From CANLBN01 sp050633525 (GTDB taxonomy: Bacteria > Pseudomonadota > Gammaproteobacteria > Pseudomonadales > Cellvibrionaceae): 64,000 nucleotides of DNA. The notes under the pieces were generated by a model that was given only the letters and a program-made list of their open reading frames with translations, did not search any database and was not told the DNA's origin. Location of the stretch: contig JBOEGR010000014.1 in the NCBI GenBank assembly GCA_050633525.1, positions 21,294 to 85,293 on the forward strand, read 5' to 3'. Of this stretch, positions 7,553-16,509 are shown one piece after another; position 1 is the stretch's first letter; every line of letters begins with the position of its first letter. Made by a program: the position numbers and the translations under genes.

Positions 7553-9217
7553 TTACACTTTAAATTGGTGAATCAAGTTGCTTAGTTCAGCCGCCTGATT
7601 GGCTAAGGCTGAAGCGGTATTGTGGCTATCAGTTGTTGCCTCGGCAGTGCGATCAGACTCGCCTAGTATTTGCATTAGATTTTCATTAATGCTGTCACCA
7701 ACTTGGCTTTGTTCTTTTGCCGCATTGGCAATTTGAGCATTCATATTGTTAATGGCGCTGACTGCGCTGGCAATTTCATCTAGCGATGCGCCGGCGCTGG
7801 ATGAATGCTCTACGGTTTCTTCTCCTACGGTTTTGCTTGATTGCATGACATTAACGGCTTCTTCCGAGCCTTTTTCTAGTCGTTCAATCATATTTTGAAT
7901 TTCTTGTGTGCTGTCTTGTGTACGGCTGGCAAGGGTTCTGACCTCATCTGCCACAACGGCAAAACCTCTGCCTTGCTCTCCTGCTCGTGCCGCCTCAATG
8001 GCAGCATTAAGGGCGAGTAAGTTTGTTTGTTCAGCGACCCCCCGAATGACATCGAGCACGCTGACAATTTCGCCAACATCACCGCGTAGGTTGTTAATTA
8101 CGCTAGAGGCTTTGTCTACTTCATCCACGAGAGATTTAACGGATTCAATACCATTTGCTACCACCGCTTTAGCGCTATTACAGCTAGTGTTGGCTGCATC
8201 TGCTGACTGCGCTGCTTCTGATGCATTACCTGATACTTCTTGTGCTGAGGCAGACATTTCATTCATGGCAGTGGCAACCATGTCTGTTTGCAAACGCTGG
8301 TTGTTGACAGAGGAGGTGATTTTGCTTGATAAGTCTTGGCTTTGGCCGGCAGACGCATTCACTGACTCGGCGGTTTCTGCTGTTTTCTTAACGAGCGTAT
8401 GCACTTTTTCGACAAATAAATTAAAGGCTTTTGAGAGTGAGCCTAACTCATCATCACTGTTAACACTTAGGCGTTGTGTCAGATCACCATCGTTACTCGC
8501 GATATCATTCAGCTTGTCAGTAATATTGATCAGCGGTTTAACAATAGTATTCACAAGGGCGAGACTTAATGCAATTAAAATAGCAGTAATGACGCCGGCA
8601 ACAAAGAAGGTTGATACAATGGTTGAGGTGATTTGCTGTGATTGCTCTTGCTCTAATTTGGCGATGGTTGCATCAATGTCATCAATGTAAAAGCCGGTGC
8701 CTAGCATCCATTTAACCTCAGGTAGCCAGATGGCATAACCCAGTTTCATAAATTGGCCTTCTTGGTTGAGCTTAGGCCAATCATAGAGCACATAATCCCC
8801 GCCACGCTTTGCGGCTGCGATAAGATCTTGAATCAGTGCGACTCCATTCTTGGATTTGAGGTCCCACAAATTTTTGCCTATCAGGCTTTCTTTGGCGTGT
8901 GCCGTAACGACACCATCACCAGAGTAGGCAAAGAAGTAGCCGTCAGTTCCAAAGCGTAGGGCGCCTAGGCGTTCGACCAAGGCGCTTTCACGGTTGGTAG
9001 CATCGGGTGATTTTAATATATCTTGCGCTGCGGTATAGGCGAGGTCGGTAAGCTGTTTAAGCTCGCCTTTTTTGATGTCCATCAAGCGTTCTCGAGTCGC
9101 TTCTATATTCTCTTGAGATATGCTTTTCACCTTACTGACATTGATCAGAGTCAGTACGATGGCACTAATTAATACGGTGCAAACGGATAGCGCTAGAATT
9201 TTTGTTTTAATCGTCAT
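7553..9217 (-). CDS. Methyl-accepting chemotaxis protein with single Cache sensor
   Basis: A membrane chemoreceptor of 554 residues. It has an N-terminal membrane helix (ILALSVCTVLISAIVLTLI), a periplasmic Cache_2-type sensor at about 35-185 with the FAYSGDGVVTAHAKESLIGKN and KLGYAIWLPEVKWMLGTGFYIDD hallmarks, a second membrane helix near 195-220, a HAMP domain, and a C-terminal signalling domain with the invariant hairpin tip EQTNLLALNAAIEAARAGEQGRGFAVVADEVR. It should relay ligand binding to CheA/CheW. It lacks a C-terminal CheR-docking pentapeptide (it ends HQFKV). The ATG at 9217 is preferred over the TTG at 9232. Cache_2 receptors often sense small carboxylates, but the ligand here is unknown. 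No other che genes are nearby. Confidence 0.92.
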   Translation of the reverse strand: MTIKTKILALSVCTVLISAIVLTLINVSKVKSISQENIEATRERLMDIKKGELKQLTDLAYTAAQDILKSPDATNRESALVERLGALRFGTDGYFFAYSGDGVVTAHAKESLIGKNLWDLKSKNGVALIQDLIAAAKRGGDYVLYDWPKLNQEGQFMKLGYAIWLPEVKWMLGTGFYIDDIDATIAKLEQEQSQQITSTIVSTFFVAGVITAILIALSLALVNTIVKPLINITDKLNDIASNDGDLTQRLSVNSDDELGSLSKAFNLFVEKVHTLVKKTAETAESVNASAGQSQDLSSKITSSVNNQRLQTDMVATAMNEMSASAQEVSGNASEAAQSADAANTSCNSAKAVVANGIESVKSLVDEVDKASSVINNLRGDVGEIVSVLDVIRGVAEQTNLLALNAAIEAARAGEQGRGFAVVADEVRTLASRTQDSTQEIQNMIERLEKGSEEAVNVMQSSKTVGEETVEHSSSAGASLDEIASAVSAINNMNAQIANAAKEQSQVGDSINENLMQILGESDRTAEATTDSHNTASALANQAAELSNLIHQFKV

Positions 9218-9388
9218 TACTTCGGCTCTCAACTTAAGGGCTGCTTAAAATATCAATACTCTTTTGAGTGTAGTACAGGCTTGGCAAAAGTGAATTTGTT
9301 TTGATCAATTCCGCTTTAGGGCTTTACAGCCTCTTATACCAGTGTTTACCATCACTCGAAATTAGCTCTAATTCAGTTTTCAGGGGGA

Positions 9389-10153
9389 ATGATGACCAAT
9401 AATGTGTGGTGTAAGAAAGTGAGCCAGTTGAAGGCCGTGGCCTTAGTTTTTACTATTGCTGCGTTTTTGCCTTTGCAGGTGCTGGCCGATAAAGAGTCGG
9501 AAGTACCAAGCTTAAGTGTTCGTGGCGAGGCCCAGTTAATGGTATCTCCCGATCAGGTGATTATGGTGGCTGGCGTGTTGAGCGAGGCTAAGCAGGCTAA
9601 AAAGGCATTGGCCGATAACAGTAAGAGCATGCAGAAGGTGATGGCAGCCTTACTGGATTTGGGGCTGAAAAAGAAAGACATTAGCACGCAAAATTTTAAT
9701 ATTCAGCCAAAGTGGTCTTCGCGCCCTCGCAATGCTGATAGTGCTTGGCGTTCGGAAATTATTGGTTATCGAGTCAACAATGCGGTGCAAGTGAAGACGA
9801 CACAGTTAGATTTGATCGGAGATATGATCAGCCGTGTGACGCAAGCAGGCGCTAATCAAGTGCAATCAGTCAGTTTTGGTTTATCGAATCCGCGAGAGTA
9901 TCGCAGCAATGCCTTGGCTCAGGCGGTAAAAAATGCTCGTGTCGATGCTGATGTCACCGCCAAGGCCGCAGGTAGTGCGATCAAAGGCATTAAAACCATT
10001 CATATTGATCAAGCGGTTTCTTCTGTTGCTCGCGTTGAGAAAGCAATGGTAATGCGTTCTTCTATGGCAGATGCGGCCCCTGCACCGCCTATTAGTGCGG
10101 GTGATATTACTGTTCGAGCCTCTGTCTCGGTGACCTATGAGCTATCGCAATAA
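9389..10153 (+). CDS. SIMPL (DUF541) domain-containing exported protein
   Basis: A 254-residue exported protein. A signal peptide ends near VLA (VFTIAAFLPLQVLADKES). The mature part begins with the family hallmark PSLSVRGEAQLMVSPDQVIMVAGV and contains LGLKKKDISTQNFNIQPKW and GYRVNNAVQVKT, typical of SIMPL/DUF541 proteins such as E. coli YggE. The family has been linked to oxidative stress and envelope functions, without a defined activity. AGGGGG lies directly before the tandem ATG codons at 9389 and 9392, and the second may be the real start. The stop overlaps the radA start by one base (TAATG), so the two genes are translationally coupled. Confidence 0.88.
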   Translation: MMTNNVWCKKVSQLKAVALVFTIAAFLPLQVLADKESEVPSLSVRGEAQLMVSPDQVIMVAGVLSEAKQAKKALADNSKSMQKVMAALLDLGLKKKDISTQNFNIQPKWSSRPRNADSAWRSEIIGYRVNNAVQVKTTQLDLIGDMISRVTQAGANQVQSVSFGLSNPREYRSNALAQAVKNARVDADVTAKAAGSAIKGIKTIHIDQAVSSVARVEKAMVMRSSMADAAPAPPISAGDITVRASVSVTYELSQ

Positions 10154-11535
10154 TGGCTAAGGTTAAAACAGCTTACGTTTGTAATGAATGCGGTGATGAT
10201 TTCTCCAAGTGGCAAGGTCAGTGCAGTAGCTGTGGCGCTTGGAATAGTCTCAGTGAGGTGCGTTTAGCCTCCTCTAGTAAATCATCATCGCCATCGAGTC
10301 GCGCTGGTTATGGCGGAGGCTACGCTGGCGAAAACGACAGTACTGTCAAAATACTCTCTGAAATTGATCTCGATGATATTCCGCGTATTTCCACTGGCAC
10401 AGGCGAGTTAGATCGTGTGTTGGGCGGTGGCTTGGTGAAAGGTTCCGTCGTTTTAATTGGTGGTCATCCCGGCGCGGGTAAGTCTACTTTGCTGCTACAA
10501 ATATTGTGTCAGTTAGCAGCTTCATACCCCGCTTTATATGTCACTGGTGAAGAGTCTTTACAGCAAGTCGCACTGAGAGCAAAGCGTTTAGGCTTGGCAA
10601 CCGACAAGTTGCAAATGTTGTCGGAAACTAACGTTGAGCAGTTGTGTTTGACGGGGCAGAAGGTAAAGCCGCAAATCATGGTCGTGGATTCGATTCAAGT
10701 GATGCATATGGCAGAAGTGCAGTCTGCACCAGGAAGCGTGGCACAAGTTAGGGAGAGTGCAGCCTTTCTTACACGTTATGCCAAGCAAACGGGAACGGTA
10801 TTGATACTCGTCGGCCACGTGACTAAAGATGGTAGTTTGGCTGGCCCCAAGGTGCTGGAGCATATGATCGATTGCTCAGTTTTGTTAGAGGGCGAGCACG
10901 ACTCCCGTTATCGTACACTCAGAGGCAATAAAAATCGCTTTGGTGCCGTCAATGAGCTTGGCGTATTTGCCATGACAGAGCAGGGTTTAAAGGAGGTCAC
11001 TAATCCTTCTGCTATCTTTTTGCAGCGTGATGACGAGATAGCATCAGGTTCTGTTGTAACGGTTATTTGGGAGGGAACACGGCCGCTATTGGTTGAAATA
11101 CAGGCTTTGGTTGATGACAGCCATTTGGGTAACCCTAGGCGAGTTGCCGTGGGCTTAGATCAAAACCGTTTAAGTATGTTGCTAGCGATCTTGCATCGCC
11201 ATGGCGGCCTGATGGTGGGTGACCAAGATGTGTTTGTGAACGTGGTGGGTGGCGTAAAAATCACCGAGACTAGCGTTGACTTGGCTGTGCTCTTATCGAT
11301 TGTATCCAGTTTTCGAGATCGACCTTTGCAGCAAACATTAATTGCTTTTGGTGAGATTGGTTTGTCGGGCGAAATTAGACCTGTACCCAGTGGCCAAGAG
11401 CGGCTTCGTGAAGCGGCTAAGCATGGCTTCAAAAAAGCGATTGTTCCGGCTGCCAATGTTCCTAGGCAGCCCATAGATGGGCTGGAAATTGTCGTGGTCA
11501 AAAAATTAACGGATGCTTTGGCTGCGATAGAGTAG
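10153..11535 (+). CDS. radA: DNA repair protein RadA (Sms), branch-migration ATPase
   Basis: RadA helps process recombination intermediates by driving branch migration as a hexameric DnaB-type motor. The 460-residue protein shows every expected part: an N-terminal zinc finger with Cys10, Cys13, Cys24 and Cys27 around a KWQGQC loop, a RecA-like ATPase with Walker A GGHPGAGKST near residues 104-112 and the Walker B strand IMVVDSIQVM, the RadA-specific KNRFG motif near 261, and a C-terminal Lon-protease-like domain with DVFVNVVGGVKI and FGEIGLSGEIRPV. Length is normal. It is coupled to the upstream SIMPL gene by a one-base overlap, an unusual partner whose meaning is unclear. Confidence 0.97.
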   Translation: MAKVKTAYVCNECGDDFSKWQGQCSSCGAWNSLSEVRLASSSKSSSPSSRAGYGGGYAGENDSTVKILSEIDLDDIPRISTGTGELDRVLGGGLVKGSVVLIGGHPGAGKSTLLLQILCQLAASYPALYVTGEESLQQVALRAKRLGLATDKLQMLSETNVEQLCLTGQKVKPQIMVVDSIQVMHMAEVQSAPGSVAQVRESAAFLTRYAKQTGTVLILVGHVTKDGSLAGPKVLEHMIDCSVLLEGEHDSRYRTLRGNKNRFGAVNELGVFAMTEQGLKEVTNPSAIFLQRDDEIASGSVVTVIWEGTRPLLVEIQALVDDSHLGNPRRVAVGLDQNRLSMLLAILHRHGGLMVGDQDVFVNVVGGVKITETSVDLAVLLSIVSSFRDRPLQQTLIAFGEIGLSGEIRPVPSGQERLREAAKHGFKKAIVPAANVPRQPIDGLEIVVVKKLTDALAAIE

Positions 11536-11582
11536 AAGTTGGGACAATCTGAATTTATTGTCAAAACGTACTTATTACGCAC

Positions 11583-11617
11583 ACCATCAGAATTGGTAGA
11601 AATCTAATTCTGATGGT
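11583..11617. repeat. Perfect 12-bp inverted repeat after radA
   Basis: ACCATCAGAATT (11583-11594) pairs with AATTCTGATGGT (11606-11617) across an 11-base loop. It lies 48 bases after the radA stop. No T run follows, so it is either a weak terminator or 3' stabiliser of the radA message, or a protein-binding site ahead of the polyene operon. Confidence 0.6.
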
Positions 11618-11715
11618 ATTCGTAAGGCCTGTTTGATAAAATCGCTGGCCACAATTTGCCAATATAATGTACTTAGCTTCTTATCTAGCTTCCTACCTCA
11701 ATAACAGTTGAAAAT

Positions 11716-12900
11716 ATGGACATTCGTTTAGTCGATTATGAATCTACCACTGCTGCTGCGCTAAACATCGATGGTTTGCGCGAGGCGATTAAGCATCAAC
11801 GCAGTGGCCTGCGTCCCAATGACTTCCCCCGCTCACCACTAACGACTTGGATAGGCCGCATTCCTGAAGTGGATGACATCCAATTAGGTGAATGGCAAAG
11901 TCGAAATAATGCTTTGGCTGCTCTGGGTTTAGATCAGGGTTCCATTCGGGCCAATCTTGATCGCTTAATTCAGCGTTTTTCTGCTTCTCGGATCGGTCTT
12001 GTTATGGGCTCTAGTACTTCTAGTATTGATCGGACAGAAACCGCTTACACACAATTAGATGATGAGGGTCGATTGACGTCATCATATAAGCAACCCCAAG
12101 TGCATAATCCTCACGCACCGTCTTTATTTGTCGCGCACTATACTGGCATCAAAGGTCCTGCTTTAACTATTAATACCGCTTGTTCCTCGTCGGCAAAAGT
12201 CTTTGCGACGGGAGCTCGTTGGTTAAATAGCGGTATTGTTGATGCTGTGCTGGTGGGTGGTGTAGATACGCTTTGCTTAAGTGTTTTGCATGGCTTTGAT
12301 TCTTTGCAGCTGGTCTCGACTGAGCAATGCAAACCCTTCGATCAAAACCGAGATGGCATCAATCTAGGCGAAGCGTCGGGTTACGCCATTTTAATGCGTC
12401 CAGAAGAGGCGGATACGGATCTCGATATCAGCATGGCTGGTTATGGAGAGAGCTCCGATGCTTATCACATGTCTCACCCTCATCCAGAAGGCTTGGGTGC
12501 TCGCTTGTCTATGCAGCAGGCACTCGATATGTCAGGTCTGCCGCCGGAAGCGGTGGGTTATATTAATTTACATGGGACCTCTAGCCGAGCGAATGACCTT
12601 ATCGAAGGCCAATTAATAGGCAAACTATTTCCTAAAACCACGCGCTGTAGTTCGACCAAAGCATGGATGGGGCACACATTAGGTGCGGCCGGCATTACCG
12701 AAGGTTTGATTGCGGTTGAGGCTTTGCGTACGGGTTTGATTCCGGGTTCAATGAATTTAGATACCTTGGATGAAGAGCTTAGTCTAACGATTAGTGCTGA
12801 TAATGTAGAGGCACAGCTTTCCCATGTTATGTCTAATTCTTTTGGTTTTGGTGGCAATAATTGTTCTCTCCTCTTTAGTAAAATAGAAAGTGTAAGGTAG
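11716..12900 (+). CDS. Beta-ketoacyl-ACP synthase of the aryl-polyene cluster
   Basis: A condensing enzyme of the FabF/FabB type, 394 residues. The catalytic triad is complete: Cys156 in NTACSSSAKV, His286 in INLHGTSSRAND and His320 in KAWMGHTLGAAG. The KAWMGHTLGAAGITEG element is in place of the usual KSMTGHxLGA. It would elongate the polyene by decarboxylative condensation of malonyl-ACP. It is the first gene of a same-strand run reaching 21261, and is followed 9 bases later by a catalytically incomplete ketosynthase-like partner, the pairing seen in type II polyene systems such as aryl polyenes and xanthomonadin. The product chemistry is inferred from the cluster. Confidence 0.88.
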   Translation: MDIRLVDYESTTAAALNIDGLREAIKHQRSGLRPNDFPRSPLTTWIGRIPEVDDIQLGEWQSRNNALAALGLDQGSIRANLDRLIQRFSASRIGLVMGSSTSSIDRTETAYTQLDDEGRLTSSYKQPQVHNPHAPSLFVAHYTGIKGPALTINTACSSSAKVFATGARWLNSGIVDAVLVGGVDTLCLSVLHGFDSLQLVSTEQCKPFDQNRDGINLGEASGYAILMRPEEADTDLDISMAGYGESSDAYHMSHPHPEGLGARLSMQQALDMSGLPPEAVGYINLHGTSSRANDLIEGQLIGKLFPKTTRCSSTKAWMGHTLGAAGITEGLIAVEALRTGLIPGSMNLDTLDEELSLTISADNVEAQLSHVMSNSFGFGGNNCSLLFSKIESVR

Positions 12901-12909
12901 AAAAGAAAC

Positions 12910-13761
12910 ATGAGTGAACAAAGATCAACATCATTTTCGTGTAAGCTTTCAGCATTTGGTGCATGGGGAAAAGGTTTTGCTAATTGGGATGAACTTGTCG
13001 AGTTAATTCAAAGCCCTGACGCTTTACCTAAAGAGGAATCTCTACATTCTAAAGGCCCAAAGCCTGAAGTTATTCCTGCGAATGAGCGTCGCCGTTCTCC
13101 TTTGCCGGTTAAATTAGCGGTAGAAAGTTCGTGGCAAGCCACCCAAATGGCGGGAGTGGATCCTAGCACTTTAACGTGTGTATTTGTGTCAGGTTTTGGT
13201 GATACACAATTAACGGATTACATGTGTAAAGTGTTGGCCACAGAATCGAAAGAGTTATCTCCGACTAAATTTCATAACTCCGTTCACAATGCTGCTGCGG
13301 GCTATTGGACCATTAGTACCGGCTGTGAAAAAGCGGCCAATTCGGTTGCGGGTTTTCAGGATTCTGTTTCGCTGACCTTGATGGAAGCGATGATTCAATG
13401 CCAGCAAGAACAGAAAGCAATATTGCTCACCTTTTTTGATGCCCCAGTATCATCAGTACTGACTGACATCATGGGGCCCGGTAGCGCTTTTTCTTTTTCA
13501 ATTATTATTGAGCCTTGTCAGGTTGATTCAAAAAATGCTTCTGATGATGATAAAGATGCTGTGATTCTCAGTGCGAGGGTCAGTGAGAATGGATGTGATT
13601 GGCCCGTGTTGACGAATGCTCACGGTATTGTAGAGGAGGTTTATCATAATAACCCTTCTGCACGTATATTGTCTCTCATTGAAATGATACAGGGCATCGG
13701 TTCTAAAGAGCGTTATTTCCCGATGGGGGAATTTTCTTCTCTGCATGTTTCACTGGTTTGA
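12910..13761 (+). CDS. Ketosynthase-like chain-length-factor protein
   Basis: A 283-residue protein of the ketoacyl-synthase N-terminal family that lacks the active-site Cys. Recognisable parts are WQATQMAGVDPSTLTCVFVSGFGD and the family hallmark SPTKFHNSVHNAAAGYWTI, where a condensing enzyme would carry TACSS. The missing nucleophile and the missing second half indicate a non-catalytic partner, like the chain-length or initiation factors encoded in aryl-polyene clusters. It should dimerise with the complete synthase just upstream. The spacing of 9 bases implies cotranscription. Confidence 0.85.
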   Translation: MSEQRSTSFSCKLSAFGAWGKGFANWDELVELIQSPDALPKEESLHSKGPKPEVIPANERRRSPLPVKLAVESSWQATQMAGVDPSTLTCVFVSGFGDTQLTDYMCKVLATESKELSPTKFHNSVHNAAAGYWTISTGCEKAANSVAGFQDSVSLTLMEAMIQCQQEQKAILLTFFDAPVSSVLTDIMGPGSAFSFSIIIEPCQVDSKNASDDDKDAVILSARVSENGCDWPVLTNAHGIVEEVYHNNPSARILSLIEMIQGIGSKERYFPMGEFSSLHVSLV

Positions 13762-13845
13762 TTTGTTAAGGCTACTAAAAAGGATGTTTGTTTAGTTTTT
13801 AACAATATGATTTTATAAAGGGCTATCTTTTAAAAGATATAAAAT

Positions 13846-15423
13846 ATGATGAAAACACATAATACAGACGTCATTATTGCGGGTGGTGGTTTGGCTGGTT
13901 TAAGTTTAGCCAAACAATTAAGAATGGCGAATAATGAACTCGATATTACCGTTGTCGAGAAAAGAAAATTTCCTATCCCTAATACGACGGCTAAAATTGG
14001 TGAGTCAACGGTTGAAATTGGCGCGCATTATTTTACTGAAAACTTAAAATTAAAAGATCATTTTCGTGAAAAACATTTGCAAAAGCACGGCCTGCGTTGC
14101 TTCTTTGGCGAACCACAGGAAGATTATTCTCAACAAGACGAGTTAGGTGTAAGTCAGTTGTTTGGTATCCCGACCTATCAAATCGAAAGGGGAGTGCTTG
14201 AGAACTATTTATATAATGAATTAAAAGAGCAGGGTGTTCGTGTTGTCGACGGGGCTACCACCGAGAGTGTGGCCTTAGAAAATAAAGATCAAACCATTAC
14301 TGTTCAATCAGATGATGGTGAAGTTAGTTATCAGGGGCGTTGGTTTGTTGATGCAACGGGTCGCCAAGAATTAGTTAAAAATAAGTTGGGTCTAAAAAAA
14401 GAAACGGCTCACCAAGGCAACGCTATCTGGTTTCGCATTGATAAGAGAATTGTTATTGATGAATGGACCGAGGATGAACAATGGCAAAACCGCTTAGAGA
14501 AAAGTGGTAATCGCTGGCGCAGTACTAATCACTTAATGGGCCAAGGTTATTGGTGTTGGATTATTCCTTTGGGTTCGGGTGCCACCAGTATTGGTATTGT
14601 TATCGATGATGAGGCCCTAGAGAAAAGTGGGATCAGTGATTTTGATGATACTCTGGCTTGGTTTAAGCAACAGCAGCCAAAGTTGGCAGCTGCCATAGAG
14701 GGCGCCAACTTGCTTGATTTTAACTTGGTGCGTAATTATTCGTATGGTTGTAAAAAAATGTTTTCTGATGAGGGCTGGTGCCTGACCGGAGAAGCGGGTG
14801 CATTTACGGATCCTTTTTATGCGCCCGGTAGTGATTTTATTGCACTGAATAATACTTTCATTACGCATTTGATTGACCGTGATAAGCGGGGTAGTGATAT
14901 TCGCCTCGATAGTGCTGTCTTCCATATGTTTTATAACTCCTTCTTTGAAAGTACCTTATCCCTATATACCAATCAGTATGGTGGTTTTGGTGATCGCAGA
15001 ATGATGGGGGTGAAGTTATTGTGGGATTACGCGTATTACTGGGGTGTTTTGACGGTTCTCTTTTTCAAAAATACCATTACCGATATCGATTTGATGAGGG
15101 AGTTGAATCCTTTGTTGCGTCGTGCTCAAGAAGCCAATGAAGAAATGCAGGCCTTGTTGATCGAAAGAGCTAAGCTACGTTTAGTGCTGCCCGCTAAAGG
15201 CTTGTTTATGGATCAATACCTCATTCCTTGCCTTACGCGCTTTAACGATATTTTAAAAGCAGGGGATGACATTGATACACGAAGTGCTATCGAGGAAAAT
15301 GTTGAGGTTTTGGATAAATTGTTAGTGTCTTTATCTGATATGTTAAAAGAGGATGCGAGTACTCATATTAGTGATGAGGAAAGAGAGTTGCTTGGCGATT
15401 ATCGTTCTGTGGTGTTGGCGTAG
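13846..15423 (+). CDS. FAD-dependent oxidoreductase, tryptophan-halogenase-like fold
   Basis: A 525-residue flavoprotein. The N-terminus carries the dinucleotide-binding motif GGGLAGLSLAKQLR and a beta-strand acid (VVEKRKFP). FVDATGRQELVKN and the downstream GEAGAFTDPFYAPGSDFIALNN correspond to the second FAD contact region of the PHBH/tryptophan-halogenase superfamily. It could hydroxylate the aryl head group or oxidise a polyene intermediate. Xanthomonadin and aryl-polyene clusters encode similar proteins. I do not see the halogenase WxWxIP sequence intact (here WCWIIPLG), so I would not call it a halogenase with confidence. Another flavoprotein of this superfamily is encoded at 30206. Confidence 0.82.
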   Translation: MMKTHNTDVIIAGGGLAGLSLAKQLRMANNELDITVVEKRKFPIPNTTAKIGESTVEIGAHYFTENLKLKDHFREKHLQKHGLRCFFGEPQEDYSQQDELGVSQLFGIPTYQIERGVLENYLYNELKEQGVRVVDGATTESVALENKDQTITVQSDDGEVSYQGRWFVDATGRQELVKNKLGLKKETAHQGNAIWFRIDKRIVIDEWTEDEQWQNRLEKSGNRWRSTNHLMGQGYWCWIIPLGSGATSIGIVIDDEALEKSGISDFDDTLAWFKQQQPKLAAAIEGANLLDFNLVRNYSYGCKKMFSDEGWCLTGEAGAFTDPFYAPGSDFIALNNTFITHLIDRDKRGSDIRLDSAVFHMFYNSFFESTLSLYTNQYGGFGDRRMMGVKLLWDYAYYWGVLTVLFFKNTITDIDLMRELNPLLRRAQEANEEMQALLIERAKLRLVLPAKGLFMDQYLIPCLTRFNDILKAGDDIDTRSAIEENVEVLDKLLVSLSDMLKEDASTHISDEERELLGDYRSVVLA

Positions 15424-15466
15424 TAGAGATTTTACCTACTAAAATAAATAAGCTCTGCTAAAAATT

Positions 15467-16036
15467 ATGTTTAAAAAATTACTGCCCTTAGTGTTGGCGA
15501 TTTTATTTATTGCTTTCCCTTTTATTATTCATTATGGCTTGCGTTATGTTGAGCCCATTGTATTTTCTGTCGCTTTATTTATTTTGTTGATGTTAAGGAC
15601 GGTATTAACGCCGTCTGATAACAACATGGGTAAGATGATTATGGCTACGGCTATTACGGTATATTGTATTGCGGTTGCCTTCTTTGATAGCGAGCAGTTG
15701 TTACGCTATTACCCTGTGCTTATCAGTTTGTATGTTGCTTTATTGTTCTTCCTTTCTCTGTTTGATAAAGAATCGTTAGTAGAGCAATTTGCAAAGCTAT
15801 CGGGTAAGCCTTATCCCGACGGCGCTAAAATTTACATGCGCGTTCTCACCAAGCTGTGGGTGTTATTGTTGGTCGCTAATGCCATAGTGGCTATTTATTC
15901 GGCTTGTTGTGCATCAGATCAATTTTGGCTGTTGTATAACGGGGTTGTTTCTTATTGTATTATTTTGGGCTTTATTTTTGCGGAATGGCTTTTTCGTCAA
16001 TCTTATCGCCGCAAACATTTTCCAGATTGGGATTGA
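15467..16036 (+). CDS. COG4648-like membrane protein of the polyene cluster
   Basis: A 189-residue integral membrane protein with five to six hydrophobic segments. It begins KKLLPLVLAILFIAFPFI and has a conserved-looking segment AKLSGKPYPDGAKIYMRVLTKLWVL. That pattern resembles the COG4648 proteins that are regularly encoded in aryl-polyene clusters, where their role is not established. A role in moving or attaching the lipid product at the inner membrane is plausible from the context only. Five bases separate its stop from the next ATG. Confidence 0.7.
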   Translation: MFKKLLPLVLAILFIAFPFIIHYGLRYVEPIVFSVALFILLMLRTVLTPSDNNMGKMIMATAITVYCIAVAFFDSEQLLRYYPVLISLYVALLFFLSLFDKESLVEQFAKLSGKPYPDGAKIYMRVLTKLWVLLLVANAIVAIYSACCASDQFWLLYNGVVSYCIILGFIFAEWLFRQSYRRKHFPDWD

Positions 16037-16041
16037 TAGTA

Positions 16042-16488
16042 ATGATTAACGATAAAGCGCTCGCAGACCGCGTTAATAAGTTGGTCTCGAGTAATGCAAA
16101 AAAAGAGTGGCCGGAATTTATTGAGCTCGTTTCAGAAGAAACAGTTCCTAAGGGGGCAGAGATCACTTTTTCATTTGATATTAATCCCGATATCGCTTGG
16201 TTTGCGGGACATTTTCCAGAGCAGGCGGTGTTGCCGGGTGTTGTTCAACTTCATTGGGCAGCAAAATTAGCAGAGACGTTTTTCTTGTCATTGTCTGGAC
16301 CCGTTAAGCATTTTAAAGCGGTCAATAATATTAAGTTTAAGACCATGATATTACCCAAGCAGCCAGTATCCTTATTGCTTAAATATAACGAGTTGAAGGA
16401 TACGGTTAGTTTTTCTTATTATAATGCTGACGATGTCTTTTCAACTGGGACGCTCGTTTTTGGCTCTCCACTTTCACGTAGCGCTTAA
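16042..16488 (+). CDS. Hotdog-fold 3-hydroxyacyl-ACP dehydratase, ApeI-like
   Basis: A 149-residue single hotdog-domain protein. The core WFAGHFPEQAVLPGVVQLHWAAKLAE matches the FabA/FabZ active-site helix region, with the catalytic His in GHFP. The usual Glu/Asp of the central helix is replaced by His-Trp in this line, as in ApeI-type dehydratases of aryl-polyene clusters. It should remove water from 3-hydroxyacyl-ACP intermediates to create the conjugated double bonds. The ATG at 16042 was chosen because the longer frame back to 15955 would overlap the upstream membrane gene by 80 bases. Confidence 0.82.
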   Translation: MINDKALADRVNKLVSSNAKKEWPEFIELVSEETVPKGAEITFSFDINPDIAWFAGHFPEQAVLPGVVQLHWAAKLAETFFLSLSGPVKHFKAVNNIKFKTMILPKQPVSLLLKYNELKDTVSFSYYNADDVFSTGTLVFGSPLSRSA

Positions 16489-16509
16489 CTATAATTTTCT
16501 ATCGTACCT

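Noticed and set aside
7908..8690. 260-residue open frame on the plus strand inside the chemotaxis receptor gene
   Set aside because: It lies antisense to an intact receptor gene, is low-complexity (Ser/Ala/Thr-rich) and matches no family. It is a shadow of the coding strand.
13846..15423. Tryptophan halogenase
   Set aside because: The fold is related, but the halogenase Trp-x-Trp-x-Ile-Pro motif is not intact and no halogenation context exists. It is better called an FAD-dependent oxidoreductase.
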